DNA of 28,131 nt from Candidatus Daviesbacteria bacterium (GTDB lineage: Bacteria; Patescibacteria; Microgenomatia; Daviesbacterales; UBA10151). Below are positions 1-7,120 of this stretch, piece after piece; position 1 is the stretch's first letter; the number at the start of each line of letters is the position of its first letter. The notes under the pieces are model-generated. The model searched no databases. It had not been told where the DNA came from and saw only the letters and a list, made by a program, of their open reading frames with translations. The translations under genes were made by a program, and so were the position numbers. The stretch is from positions 1 to 28,131 of the forward strand of contig JAUSHE010000005.1 of assembly GCA_030648435.1 (NCBI GenBank). Reading direction: 5' to 3'.

Positions 1-72
1 TTAGAGAATAAAAAACAGGAACTTTTAGCAGAGATAAAAAAACATGCAGTTTTTGAAGACTTGCCAAAATAG
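1..72 (+). CDS. 3' end of an unidentified gene (partial)
   Basis: An open frame enters from the left edge and stops at TAG 70-72. The 23 visible residues are Lys/Glu-rich (ENKKQELLAEIKKH) and look like a C-terminal helix. Too little is present to name a family. The stop is followed by the SAM riboswitch region, so this gene and metK are probably separate transcription units. Confidence 0.5.
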   Translation, partial: LENKKQELLAEIKKHAVFEDLPK

Positions 73-94
73 TTAAAGTATGTTTTAATACTTA

Positions 95-180
95 ATACAT
101 CAAGAGTCCACGTTCAGTTTACATGAACGTGGCGGCAACCGGATAGAAACGGTGCCAGATCCACGAGAGGATGATGTGAT
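95..180 (+). promoter_or_regulatory. SAM riboswitch aptamer (SAM-I/SAM-IV clan)
   Basis: The conserved core is readable: ATCAAGAG (100-106 region), GGCAACC (134-140), and GGTGCCAGATCC (151-162). P1 is ACATCA 97-102 with TGATGT 172-177. P2 is CCACGTTCA 108-116 with TGAACGTGG 124-132. P3 is GGC-A-ACCG 134-141 with CGGTGCC 150-156. A short P4 is TCC 160-162 with GGA 169-171. The usual SAM-I kink-turn in P2 is not obvious, so I assign only the clan. Its position directly upstream of metK, the SAM synthetase gene, supports the call and implies feedback control by SAM. Confidence 0.85.
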
Positions 181-236
181 ACGTTCAGTTAGACATGAAC
201 GTATAAACTTTAACCTCTCGCTTGGGAGGTTTTTTA
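181..236 (+). terminator. riboswitch expression platform with intrinsic terminator
   Basis: AACCTC 212-217 pairs with GGGGTT-type partner GGAGGTT 225-231, and a T run follows (230-235). An antiterminator is also visible: CGAGAGG 164-170, inside the aptamer's P4/J region, is the exact complement of CCTCTCG 214-220. SAM binding would hold 164-170 in the aptamer and free the terminator arm. A further hairpin, ACGTTCA 181-187 with TGAACGT 196-202, lies in between and nearly duplicates P2. Confidence 0.8.
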
Positions 237-247
237 ATAGTTACTAT

Positions 248-1363
248 ATGATTAAAAATAACGGAATAACAACATTTACTTCAGAGTCAGTTTGTGCCGG
301 TCATCCGGATAAAATCTGCGATGCAATCTCTGATGCAATTTTAGATGAGGTATTAAAACAAGACCCAAAAGGACGGACTGGGGTTGAGTGTTTAGCGGCA
401 GATGGCAGGCTTATTATTGCCGGAGAAATTGGTAGCCGCGCTGTCGTTGATTTTAAAAAAGTCGCCAGGGAGCAAATAAAAAGATTGAGCTATACTGAGC
501 CTGGTTTTGGATTTTCCGACAAGTCCCCGATAGATAATTATCTTCACCAGCAATCACAGGAAATTGCCGTTGGGGTCAAGAAAAAAGGGGCAGGAGATCA
601 GGGTATGATGTTTGGATTTGCCTGCAGGGAAACTAAAGTGCTGATGCCTATGCCAATTATGATTGCTCATGCGCTAACCCGTAGAATTGACACTGTCAGA
701 GAAGATGGAACATTGCCATACCTTCGTCCGGATGGCAAAAGCCAGGTGACGGTGGAATATAATAACGGAACTCCGGTTGGAATAGTTCAGGTAGTTGTTG
801 CTGCTCCACATAGGGAAAATGTACCGCTTTCCAGAGTAAGGGTTGATATATTTAAATGTGTAGTCAAACCGGTTATTGAAAGTTTTGGCTTTAAAATTTC
901 TATCCGTGATTTAATAGTTAACGGAACGGGTGTATGGCATAACGGCGGACCATCATCTGATTGCGGGTTAACAGGCAGGAAAATTGTGGTGGATACTTAT
1001 GGCGGTTATGCCAGGGTAGGCGGAGGTTGCTTTTCCGGTAAGGAGCCGTCAAAGGTTGACAGGGGCGGGGCTTATGCTGCCCGCTTCTTGGCAAAGAATA
1101 TAGTAGCTCATAAATTAGCTGATAAAGCAGAAGTTAGGTTAGCATATTTTATTGGAGCAAAAAAACCCACGATGCAGGATGTAGAGACTTTTGGCACTAA
1201 CAAAAAGTCTCACAGAGTAATCCTTTCTTTTATGGAAAAAATCCTGGATACATCTGTTTCGGGAATTCTAAAAGAGTTGGATTTACAAAGACCAATTTAT
1301 CTGCCAACAGCCAGCTATGGCCACTTCGGCCGAGAAGAGTTCCCCTGGGAAAAAGTGGTTTAA
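248..1363 (+). CDS. metK: S-adenosylmethionine synthetase
   Basis: This enzyme makes S-adenosylmethionine from methionine and ATP in the cytoplasm. The protein has 371 residues, near the usual length of about 380. Family motifs are TSESVCAGHPDK (11-22), GAGDQG (114-119), GGPSSDCGLTGRK (233-245) and GGGCFSGKEPSKVDR (258-272). I start at ATG 248 because the longer frame from GTG 152 would be translated from inside the riboswitch. The nearest Shine-Dalgarno-like GGAGG (225-229) is 18 bases away and lies in the terminator stem, so initiation is not well explained. Regulation is by the SAM riboswitch upstream. The gene converges with the next one, with a 24-base gap. Confidence 0.95.
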   Translation: MIKNNGITTFTSESVCAGHPDKICDAISDAILDEVLKQDPKGRTGVECLAADGRLIIAGEIGSRAVVDFKKVAREQIKRLSYTEPGFGFSDKSPIDNYLHQQSQEIAVGVKKKGAGDQGMMFGFACRETKVLMPMPIMIAHALTRRIDTVREDGTLPYLRPDGKSQVTVEYNNGTPVGIVQVVVAAPHRENVPLSRVRVDIFKCVVKPVIESFGFKISIRDLIVNGTGVWHNGGPSSDCGLTGRKIVVDTYGGYARVGGGCFSGKEPSKVDRGGAYAARFLAKNIVAHKLADKAEVRLAYFIGAKKPTMQDVETFGTNKKSHRVILSFMEKILDTSVSGILKELDLQRPIYLPTASYGHFGREEFPWEKVV

Positions 1364-1387
1364 GAGCGATTAGCTCGCAAGCTTTGC

Positions 1388-2161
1388 TTAAGAAAATTCC
1401 AAAATCATTGGTAGGTGATCTGAAATGTCTATATCAGGGACTTGAAAATTGGTAACGTTAATATCCGGGGAGACAAATGTATAATCGGCAAATTTTTCAT
1501 TGGCTGGAAAAAATCTGCTTCTTGTATTTTTAATATGATATTTTTTTATTAAATTGGTCAATGTTGATTCCAGCATTTTGATACTTTTGGTATCAATGTC
1601 CAAATTGAAGTCTCCGCATAAAATTTTTTCCCCATCCTGTTGATCCAAAAAGCTTAAAATCTGTTTCGATTGTTGGATTCTGGAGGGAGTGTCTTTTTTC
1701 CCGCCCTTAACCCAGATTCCGTGGATATTACAGATAGTAAATTTTTTCCCTCCGGATATAAAATTAATATATTGAACATTTCTTGAAAGACTGTTTAGAT
1801 CTTTTGGATTAAAACTGCCCCTGTTTCCGTAAACCCAAAAATCGTTGTGAGCTTTTATGCTAAGATTTTTTTTGACAAATATAGCTAAACCCCAAGACAA
1901 ATTAAAATCAATAAAATTTGGCTGGAAGCTGCCGGCAATATAATTGTCTACAGTGGGGGCAAAGTAGACTTGGTAATTTTCAAGAACTTTGGATATTTCA
2001 TCAAAAAGATTCATTCTGAACCCGGACATTTCTTTGAAATTAGAGTTGGTATTAAATACTTCCTGAAAACAGAAGATGTCTGTATCCCCTGATTGTTTGA
2101 TAAAGTTTATTAAGGGTTGGTAGACTTTTCCACCCCATGTATTTAATGAGATAAGTTTCAT
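1388..2161 (-). CDS. endonuclease/exonuclease/phosphatase family protein
   Basis: The protein is a 257-residue hydrolase of the DNase I-like fold, which uses a divalent metal on phosphodiester or phosphomonoester substrates. Readable motifs are SLNTWG (5-10), QE (33-34, metal ligand), NIHG (145-148), GDFN (183-186) and SDH near the C terminus (247-249, catalytic His 249). No signal peptide or membrane segment is seen, so it is probably cytoplasmic. The true substrate (nucleic acid, lipid or small phosphate) cannot be read. I start at ATG 2161; the frame continues upstream, but only through the tRNA gene. Only three bases separate it from the tRNA 3' end and there is no Shine-Dalgarno, so it may be released by tRNA processing. 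Confidence 0.85.
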   Translation of the reverse strand: MKLISLNTWGGKVYQPLINFIKQSGDTDIFCFQEVFNTNSNFKEMSGFRMNLFDEISKVLENYQVYFAPTVDNYIAGSFQPNFIDFNLSWGLAIFVKKNLSIKAHNDFWVYGNRGSFNPKDLNSLSRNVQYINFISGGKKFTICNIHGIWVKGGKKDTPSRIQQSKQILSFLDQQDGEKILCGDFNLDIDTKSIKMLESTLTNLIKKYHIKNTRSRFFPANEKFADYTFVSPDINVTNFQVPDIDISDHLPMILEFS

Positions 2162-2164
2162 CTG

Positions 2165-2235
2165 TCGGGGAGGGGAGAATCGAACTCCCGATGCTGCACC
2201 CCCAGCGCAGCGTGTTGCCACTATACTACTCCCCG
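2165..2235 (-). tRNA. tRNA-Pro (anticodon GGG)
   Basis: Read on the minus strand, the acceptor is CGGGGAG with CTCCCCG. The T arm is GGGAG-TTCGATT-CTCCC, the anticodon stem CTGCG with TGCAG, and the seven-base loop CTGGGGG gives anticodon GGG with G37. The D stem has one mismatch. The C1-G72 pair, A73 and G37 are all typical of tRNA-Pro. CCA is not encoded; the bases after A73 are CAG. A possible extended -10 (TGA-TAAAAT; TAAAAT at 2244-2249 on the minus strand) lies 8 bases before the 5' end. Confidence 0.93.
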
Positions 2236-2270
2236 TGGAGCATATTTTATCATAAGATCATTTTGGGGGA

Positions 2271-2300
2271 TTGATATTTGGGAAATATTTGGTATATATA
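2271..2300 (+). promoter_or_regulatory. recA promoter (leaderless arrangement)
   Basis: TTGATA 2271-2276 is followed after 16 bases by an extended -10, TGG-TATATA (TATATA 2293-2298). Six bases separate it from the recA ATG at 2305, so the transcript is predicted to begin at or very near the start codon. No LexA-type operator was recognised. Confidence 0.6.
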
Positions 2301-2304
2301 GAAT

Positions 2305-4716
2305 ATGGCAAATAATGTTGATGCAAAAAAAGCTGCAATTGATACAGCAATGGCGCAAATTCAAAAACAATATGGTACCGGTTCTATTATGCGGCTTGGT
2401 GAACGGGTTGAGAAATTCGCTACAGAAGTAATTCCCACAGGTTCTATTGCGCTGGATTTGGCGTTGGGTGTCGGAGGTTTACCAAAAGGTCGGATCGTAG
2501 AAGTTTATGGTCCTGAGGCTGGCGGAAAGTGTGTCACAATAGATACTTTAGTATTTACAGAATATGGCATGTTACCGATTGGTCTCCTAGGCGATCTTAA
2601 TCAGAAAGGGTTTCAATCAAAAGAAATAAAAGTATATTCAGAAGGCGGATTTGCTTCGACAAGCCATTTCTATAATAGCGGGATACAGAGAACTTTAAAG
2701 ATAAAAACGTCATACGGTTTTGAATTGGAGGGAACTCCTAATCATAGGGTGCGAGTTTTAGACGGTAGAGGAGAATATATTTGGCGGCGGCTTGATCAAT
2801 TGAGAATAGACGACCGTATTGCTATACAAAGAGGGCAATATTGTTTTGGTTCGGGTGTAAGCCTCTCAGGATTTAGATATATAAAAGATAAACACAATAA
2901 TCGGGGTAAGGATTTTAATTCTCCATCTGCTCTCACGTCTGACCTAGCAAAGTTAATGGGTTACTTAGTTGGTGATGGTACCTGTACGTCAAGGGGTCTT
3001 AATAAAAATGACATTCAGATTACCATTGCAGATGAAGAGGTGGCGAATGATTTTAGTCAGCTTTGTGTGAGAATATTTGGAGAAGAACCCAAAATTACTT
3101 TAGATAAAAGAACCATAAATACAAGAAGATTTGTTATTCATAATGGCAAGGCAAGAAAGTTCCTACTCTTTGCAGGTTTAACTTATGCCACGGCAGAACA
3201 GAAAGAAATTCCCTATTCAGTAATGCAATCACCCCGAGAAATAGTTGCTAATTTCTTGTCGTCACTATTTGAAACTGATGGTTGTTTCAGCACAAATACT
3301 ATTGAATACTGCACAAAATCCTTGAAACTAATAAAACAGTTACAGCTAGTTTTATTGAATTTTGGTATAACTGCAAGAGTTAAGGCGAGACAGCTTAAAA
3401 AGTATCCTGATAATACCTATTACTATTTATATATTGATGGAATTAACGATCAAAAGATTTTTTATAAAGAGATTAAATTCGTTTCTGAAAGAAAGAACAA
3501 AAAACTTGCTTTGTATGTTCAAGAAGAACGGCAATACCAGAGCAATAGAGATACTGTTCCTTTTATCAATCATAAAATCGAACAATTGATGAAGGATTAT
3601 AGGATCTCTTTAGGGAGTACTACCAGACAGCACTGGGATGTTGTATACGATTATTTACCTGGTACTGCTGGTCATTCTTTATTAACCTATCCCAGACTGG
3701 ATAAAATTCTAAATACTTTTCAGCCCGCAAGAGAATTATCAATATATCAAGAATTAAAAGAAATATTTTTGCGAAATATTTTCTGGGACGAAATAGTTGA
3801 TGTTCAGGAATCAAAATCACTGGTGGTTGATTTTACAGTGCCTGAAACTGCTTCATTCTTTGGTAATGGTTTTATAAACCATAATACTACAGTAACTCTG
3901 CATGTGATTGCTGAAGCACAAAAGAAAGGTGGGGTGGCGGCATTTATTGATGCAGAACATGCGCTTGATCCGCAAAGAGCACAGAAAATTGGAGTTAATT
4001 TAGACGAGTTATTAATTTCACAGCCCGACACAGGGGAGCAGGCTTTGGAAATTGCAGAGGCTTTAATCCGCTCCGGCGGGGTAGATGTTCTGGTTATTGA
4101 TTCCGTGGCAGCATTGGTTCCAAGGTCGGAGATTGAAGGGGAAATGGGAGATTCTACTATGGGTATGCAGGCCCGTTTAATGTCTCAGGCTCTCCGGAAA
4201 CTAACTGGTGCAGTTTCCAACACTAACACCATTGTAATTTTTACAAATCAACTGCGGCAAAAAATCGGAGTCATGTTTGGCAATCCGGAAACTACCCCCG
4301 GGGGCTTAGCTTTAAAATTCTATGCTTCTGTAAGGCTGGATGTCCGGAAAATTGAAAATATCAAAGATGGAGATTTAGTAGTGGGTTCCCGCCACCGTGT
4401 GAAGGTGGTAAAAAATAAAGTGGCTCCCCCATTCCGGATTGCGGAATTTGATATGAATGAAAACGGTATCTCCCGTGAAGGAGAGCTATTAGATATAGGA
4501 GTAGAGCTTGGGATTTTAACTAAATCAGGGGCATTTATTAAATGGGGAGAAAAAATGTTGGGTCAGGGTAGAGTTGCGAGTTCTGCGTATCTTGCCGAGA
4601 ATAAAAAAGAGGCAGAAAAATTGGATAAAGAAATCAGAGATGCGTGGAATAAACAAAAAGAGGGCAAAGAAAAAATTATTGTAGGACAAGAAGAAGCGAT
4701 TGTTGCAGAAGTCTGA
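2305..4716 (+). CDS. recA: RecA recombinase precursor with in-frame intein
   Basis: RecA is the ATP-dependent strand-exchange protein for recombination and repair. The 803-residue precursor holds a 452-residue intein (76-527); the spliced protein would have 351 residues, normal for RecA. The N-extein ends at GPEAGGK (69-75), the Walker A motif, and the C-extein resumes with TTVTLH. The intein thus separates the P-loop Lys from its following Thr, and the precursor should not hydrolyse ATP. C-extein motifs are FIDAEHALDP, VLVIDSVAALVP (Walker B), the L1/L2 region with NQLRQKIGVMFGNPETTPGG, and a charged C-terminal tail. It overlaps recX by one base (TGATG), so the two are co-translated. Confidence 0.97.
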   Translation: MANNVDAKKAAIDTAMAQIQKQYGTGSIMRLGERVEKFATEVIPTGSIALDLALGVGGLPKGRIVEVYGPEAGGKCVTIDTLVFTEYGMLPIGLLGDLNQKGFQSKEIKVYSEGGFASTSHFYNSGIQRTLKIKTSYGFELEGTPNHRVRVLDGRGEYIWRRLDQLRIDDRIAIQRGQYCFGSGVSLSGFRYIKDKHNNRGKDFNSPSALTSDLAKLMGYLVGDGTCTSRGLNKNDIQITIADEEVANDFSQLCVRIFGEEPKITLDKRTINTRRFVIHNGKARKFLLFAGLTYATAEQKEIPYSVMQSPREIVANFLSSLFETDGCFSTNTIEYCTKSLKLIKQLQLVLLNFGITARVKARQLKKYPDNTYYYLYIDGINDQKIFYKEIKFVSERKNKKLALYVQEERQYQSNRDTVPFINHKIEQLMKDYRISLGSTTRQHWDVVYDYLPGTAGHSLLTYPRLDKILNTFQPARELSIYQELKEIFLRNIFWDEIVDVQESKSLVVDFTVPETASFFGNGFINHNTTVTLHVIAEAQKKGGVAAFIDAEHALDPQRAQKIGVNLDELLISQPDTGEQALEIAEALIRSGGVDVLVIDSVAALVPRSEIEGEMGDSTMGMQARLMSQALRKLTGAVSNTNTIVIFTNQLRQKIGVMFGNPETTPGGLALKFYASVRLDVRKIENIKDGDLVVGSRHRVKVVKNKVAPPFRIAEFDMNENGISREGELLDIGVELGILTKSGAFIKWGEKMLGQGRVASSAYLAENKKEAEKLDKEIRDAWNKQKEGKEKIIVGQEEAIVAEV
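2530..3885 (+). mobile_element. RecA intein with LAGLIDADG homing endonuclease
   Basis: The intein runs from Cys1 (TGT 2530) to the His-Asn pair (3880-3885), with Thr as the +1 residue, a class 1 splicing arrangement. The N-terminal splicing block has TPNH (intein residues 69-72, block B Thr and His). Two dodecapeptide motifs of the LAGLIDADG family are present: LMGYLVGDG (142-150) and LSSLFETDG (243-251), each keeping its acidic catalytic residue. The C-terminal splicing block is VVDFTVPETASFFGNGFINHN-like. All catalytic residues appear intact and the frame is open, so splicing and homing activity are both plausible. Confidence 0.95.
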
Positions 4717-5348
4717 TGTCTAAAGTTACGGAAGTTGCTCCACAAAAAAAGAATCCTCTGCGTTTTAATATTTTTCTTGATGGTGAATTTGCTTTTGGAG
4801 CAGATGAAGATTTGGTGGTTAACAGAAGATTAGTGGTAGGGAAGATCATTGATCCGCGGGACTTGGATAAAATTTTATTCGAAGCAGAAGTTGGGAAATT
4901 GATAGAGAAAATGTACCGGTGGTTTGGCCTCCGGCAGCATTCGGAAAAAGAAGTGAGAGATTATTTTAGGAGAAAAACTTTTAGTCAGTTAGTAATAGAT
5001 GCTGTTGTTGATGTTTTAAAAAAGAAGGGGATGATTGATGATCTAATCTTTGCCAAAGCATGGACTGAGGCAAGAAGAAGGAGTAAACAAAAAGGGATTA
5101 GGGCAATCAAAGCCGAGCTTTTTCAAAAAGGAATTGCCAAAGAAATTATTGAAGAAGTAGTCAGTAGTCGGTCGTCAGCTGTCAGCGAAGAAGACCTTGC
5201 GAAACTTGCATTAGAAAAGAAAATGAGAACCTGGAGAAATTTAGATCCGCAAAAATTCAAACAAAAAGCTTATGAATTTTTAATGCGAAAAGGTTTTGAG
5301 TATGAAGTGATTAAAGGAATAATTGAAAAATTAGGAAAAAAAGAGTAA
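4716..5348 (+). CDS. recX: RecX-family regulator of RecA
   Basis: RecX proteins bind RecA filaments and limit their growth. The 210-residue protein has an N-terminal FNIFLDGEFAFG segment followed by the Arg/Lys-rich helical repeats of RecX: LRQHSEKEVRDYFRRK (about 72-87), DDLIFAKAWTEARRRSKQKG (about 108-127) and a C-terminal helical repeat ending GFEYEVIKGIIEKL. It starts inside the recA stop (TGATG). Residues around 149-157 are encoded by a GTC-AGT-rich repetitive stretch (5157-5185) that looks like an in-frame insertion between helical repeats. Confidence 0.9.
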   Translation: MSKVTEVAPQKKNPLRFNIFLDGEFAFGADEDLVVNRRLVVGKIIDPRDLDKILFEAEVGKLIEKMYRWFGLRQHSEKEVRDYFRRKTFSQLVIDAVVDVLKKKGMIDDLIFAKAWTEARRRSKQKGIRAIKAELFQKGIAKEIIEEVVSSRSSAVSEEDLAKLALEKKMRTWRNLDPQKFKQKAYEFLMRKGFEYEVIKGIIEKLGKKE

Positions 5349-5383
5349 AATAAGTTTAGAGAATCAGACAGAGTGAGATAAAT

Positions 5384-5453
5384 TATAATGAAAGTTATTC
5401 TCGGAATTCAATACTCTCTCTAAGCCCCGTCTAAGTGGGGTGTCTTTCTGATT
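5384..5453 (+). promoter_or_regulatory. rny promoter and structured leader
   Basis: TATAAT 5384-5389 gives a likely transcription start near 5396. The leader contains CCCC 5425-5428 paired with GGGG 5437-5440, followed by a T-rich stretch (GTCTTTCTGATTTC). It resembles a weak terminator or attenuator hairpin. An ATG overlapping the -10 box (5388) opens an 11-codon frame to TAA 5423, but it probably lies upstream of the transcription start. Confidence 0.4.
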
Positions 5454-5464
5454 TCAAAATTATT

Positions 5465-6793
5465 ATGCAAAGATCATTTGGACCCATTCAACCTAGTCAA
5501 CAAACAAACCAATCTTCTGCTTCTGAAGCAGAACTGGCTAAACGCGAAGGAATTTTAGAAGAGAGAGAGCGGCAAATTGCTGAAAAACAAAAGTTAATTG
5601 ACGATAAACTGGACCAACTGGAAAAAGTCCGCAAAGACCTGGTTTCCAAACTGGAAAAAGTTTCTTCCGTGTCAGCCGATGAAGCAAAAAAAATTCTTCT
5701 TGAAAATTTGGATCAGGAACTAGCTGCCGAGATGTCCAAAAAAATAAAAGAAGCAGAAGAAGAAATAAAGATAACCACAGATGAAAAAGCCAAAGAGATT
5801 TTAGCGGATGCCATGAGGCATGGGGTAACGGATTATGTTTCCGAATTTACAACTTCTAAAGTTAAATTACCTGATGAAGAAATGAAAGGCAGGATTATTG
5901 GTAAAGAAGGAAGAAACGTTCGCACTTTTGAACAAGCTACCGGAGTTGATGTGGTGATGGATGACGAGATTCCGGATACATTGATTTTATCTTCTTTTGA
6001 TTCTGTAAGACGGGAAATTGCCAAAGTATCACTGGAAAGACTAATGGAAGACGGCCGGATTCAGCCCCAAAAGATTGAGGAAATAGTTGCGAAAACAAAA
6101 GAAGATGTCAATAAATTAATGAGGGCAGCCGGAGAAAAGCTTTGCCAGGATGTCGGAGTTTATAATCTGCCGGCAGAACTGGTGGACATTATTGGCCGTT
6201 TTAAATACCGCTATTCTTATGGTCAGAATTTGATTTTACATACTCAGGAAGAAACTCAAATTGGTATTGCTCTGGCCAGGGAAGTTGGGGCAGATGTTAA
6301 CGTAGTCCGTATTGGTTGTTTACTGCATGATATTGGTAAGGTTGTGACAGAGGGTGAGGAAGGCACGCATGTTGAAAAAGGCGCTGCTTTGGCTAAGAAA
6401 TTTGGCTTATCGGAAAAGATTATTAATTGTATAGCCGAACATCACGAAGATAAGCCATTTTCTTCGGTTGAATCCATCCTTGTTTATATTGCTGATGCAA
6501 TATCGGGAGCCAGGCCGGGAGCAAGGCATGAAAATGTCGGGGATTATATCAAAAGGATGGGTGACATAGAAAAAATTGCCACCTCTTTTGAGGGAGTTGA
6601 AAAAGCTTTTGCTGTGCAGGCAGGTAGAGAAGTGAGAGTTGTTGTAGTGCCGGAGAGAATCTCCGATGATGAATTGCCAAAATTAGTTCATGATATAGCT
6701 GATAGAATCTCTAAAGAAGTGATGGTTCCCGGCGCTGTTAAAATCACTGCTATTCGGGAAACCCGCTACAGTGAATCTACGATGACAGTATAA
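5465..6793 (+). CDS. rny: Ribonuclease Y without N-terminal membrane anchor
   Basis: RNase Y is an endoribonuclease that starts mRNA decay. From ATG 5465 the protein has 442 residues. It has a Gln/Ser-rich N terminus, a coiled coil (about 20-105), a KH domain with GRIIGKEGRNVRTFEQATGV (about 140-160), and an HD domain with LLHDIGK and AEHHED. The C terminus VPGAVKITAIRETR is family-typical. Most RNase Y proteins start with a membrane helix; none is present here, and the upstream sequence supplies none in any frame. The frame could start at GTG 5435, but this adds ten residues from the leader hairpin and still no membrane segment. Confidence 0.93.
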   Translation: MQRSFGPIQPSQQTNQSSASEAELAKREGILEERERQIAEKQKLIDDKLDQLEKVRKDLVSKLEKVSSVSADEAKKILLENLDQELAAEMSKKIKEAEEEIKITTDEKAKEILADAMRHGVTDYVSEFTTSKVKLPDEEMKGRIIGKEGRNVRTFEQATGVDVVMDDEIPDTLILSSFDSVRREIAKVSLERLMEDGRIQPQKIEEIVAKTKEDVNKLMRAAGEKLCQDVGVYNLPAELVDIIGRFKYRYSYGQNLILHTQEETQIGIALAREVGADVNVVRIGCLLHDIGKVVTEGEEGTHVEKGAALAKKFGLSEKIINCIAEHHEDKPFSSVESILVYIADAISGARPGARHENVGDYIKRMGDIEKIATSFEGVEKAFAVQAGREVRVVVVPERISDDELPKLVHDIADRISKEVMVPGAVKITAIRETRYSESTMTV

Positions 6794-6800
6794 TTGGGGC

Positions 6801-6829
6801 TTGATAAAGATTAAAACTTCTGGTAATTT
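6801..6829 (+). promoter_or_regulatory. promoter of the HU gene
   Basis: TTGATA 6801-6806, a 17-base spacer, then extended -10 TGG-TAATTT (TAATTT 6824-6829). The start codon is nine bases further on, giving a predicted leader of about three bases. Confidence 0.65.
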
Positions 6830-6838
6830 ATTCCTGCT

Positions 6839-7111
6839 ATGACAAAGAATGAACTTATTGAAAAGGTTGCCAAGAAAGCCAATTTAACTAAACGGGCATC
6901 TGCCGATGCAGTGAACTCTACTTTTAATTTAATCAGGGACGGCTTAGTCAGGGGAGAGAAAGTAGTAATTACAGGTTTTGGAACTTTTCTGATTAGATCC
7001 CGGGCGGCCAGAAGAGGCAGAAACCCCCAAACCGGAGAGACTATTCAAATCCCCAACAAAAAAACTCCCGGCTTTGCCGCCGGTAAAACTCTAAAAAGAC
7101 TCATTAAATAA
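6839..7111 (+). CDS. HU-family DNA-binding protein
   Basis: HU proteins bend and compact DNA as dimers. The 90-residue length is standard. The N-terminal helical part (MTKNELIEKVAKKANLTKR) is followed by the beta-arm core, GEKVVITGFGTFLIRSRAARRGRNPQTGE, and the signature IPNKKTPGFAAGKTLKRLI. No Shine-Dalgarno is visible between the -10 box and ATG. The gene converges with the glycosyltransferase gene nine bases downstream, and no clear terminator lies between them. Confidence 0.96.
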   Translation: MTKNELIEKVAKKANLTKRASADAVNSTFNLIRDGLVRGEKVVITGFGTFLIRSRAARRGRNPQTGETIQIPNKKTPGFAAGKTLKRLIK

Positions 7112-7120
7112 CCCCTTGTT

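Noticed and set aside
152..247. A 5' extension of metK starting at GTG 152
   Set aside because: It lies inside the SAM riboswitch and terminator, and the added residues do not look like MetK. ATG 248 fits the family start.
1364..1387. A terminator between metK and the convergent gene
   Set aside because: A small GAGC/GCTC hairpin exists, but no T run follows, so I do not call it.
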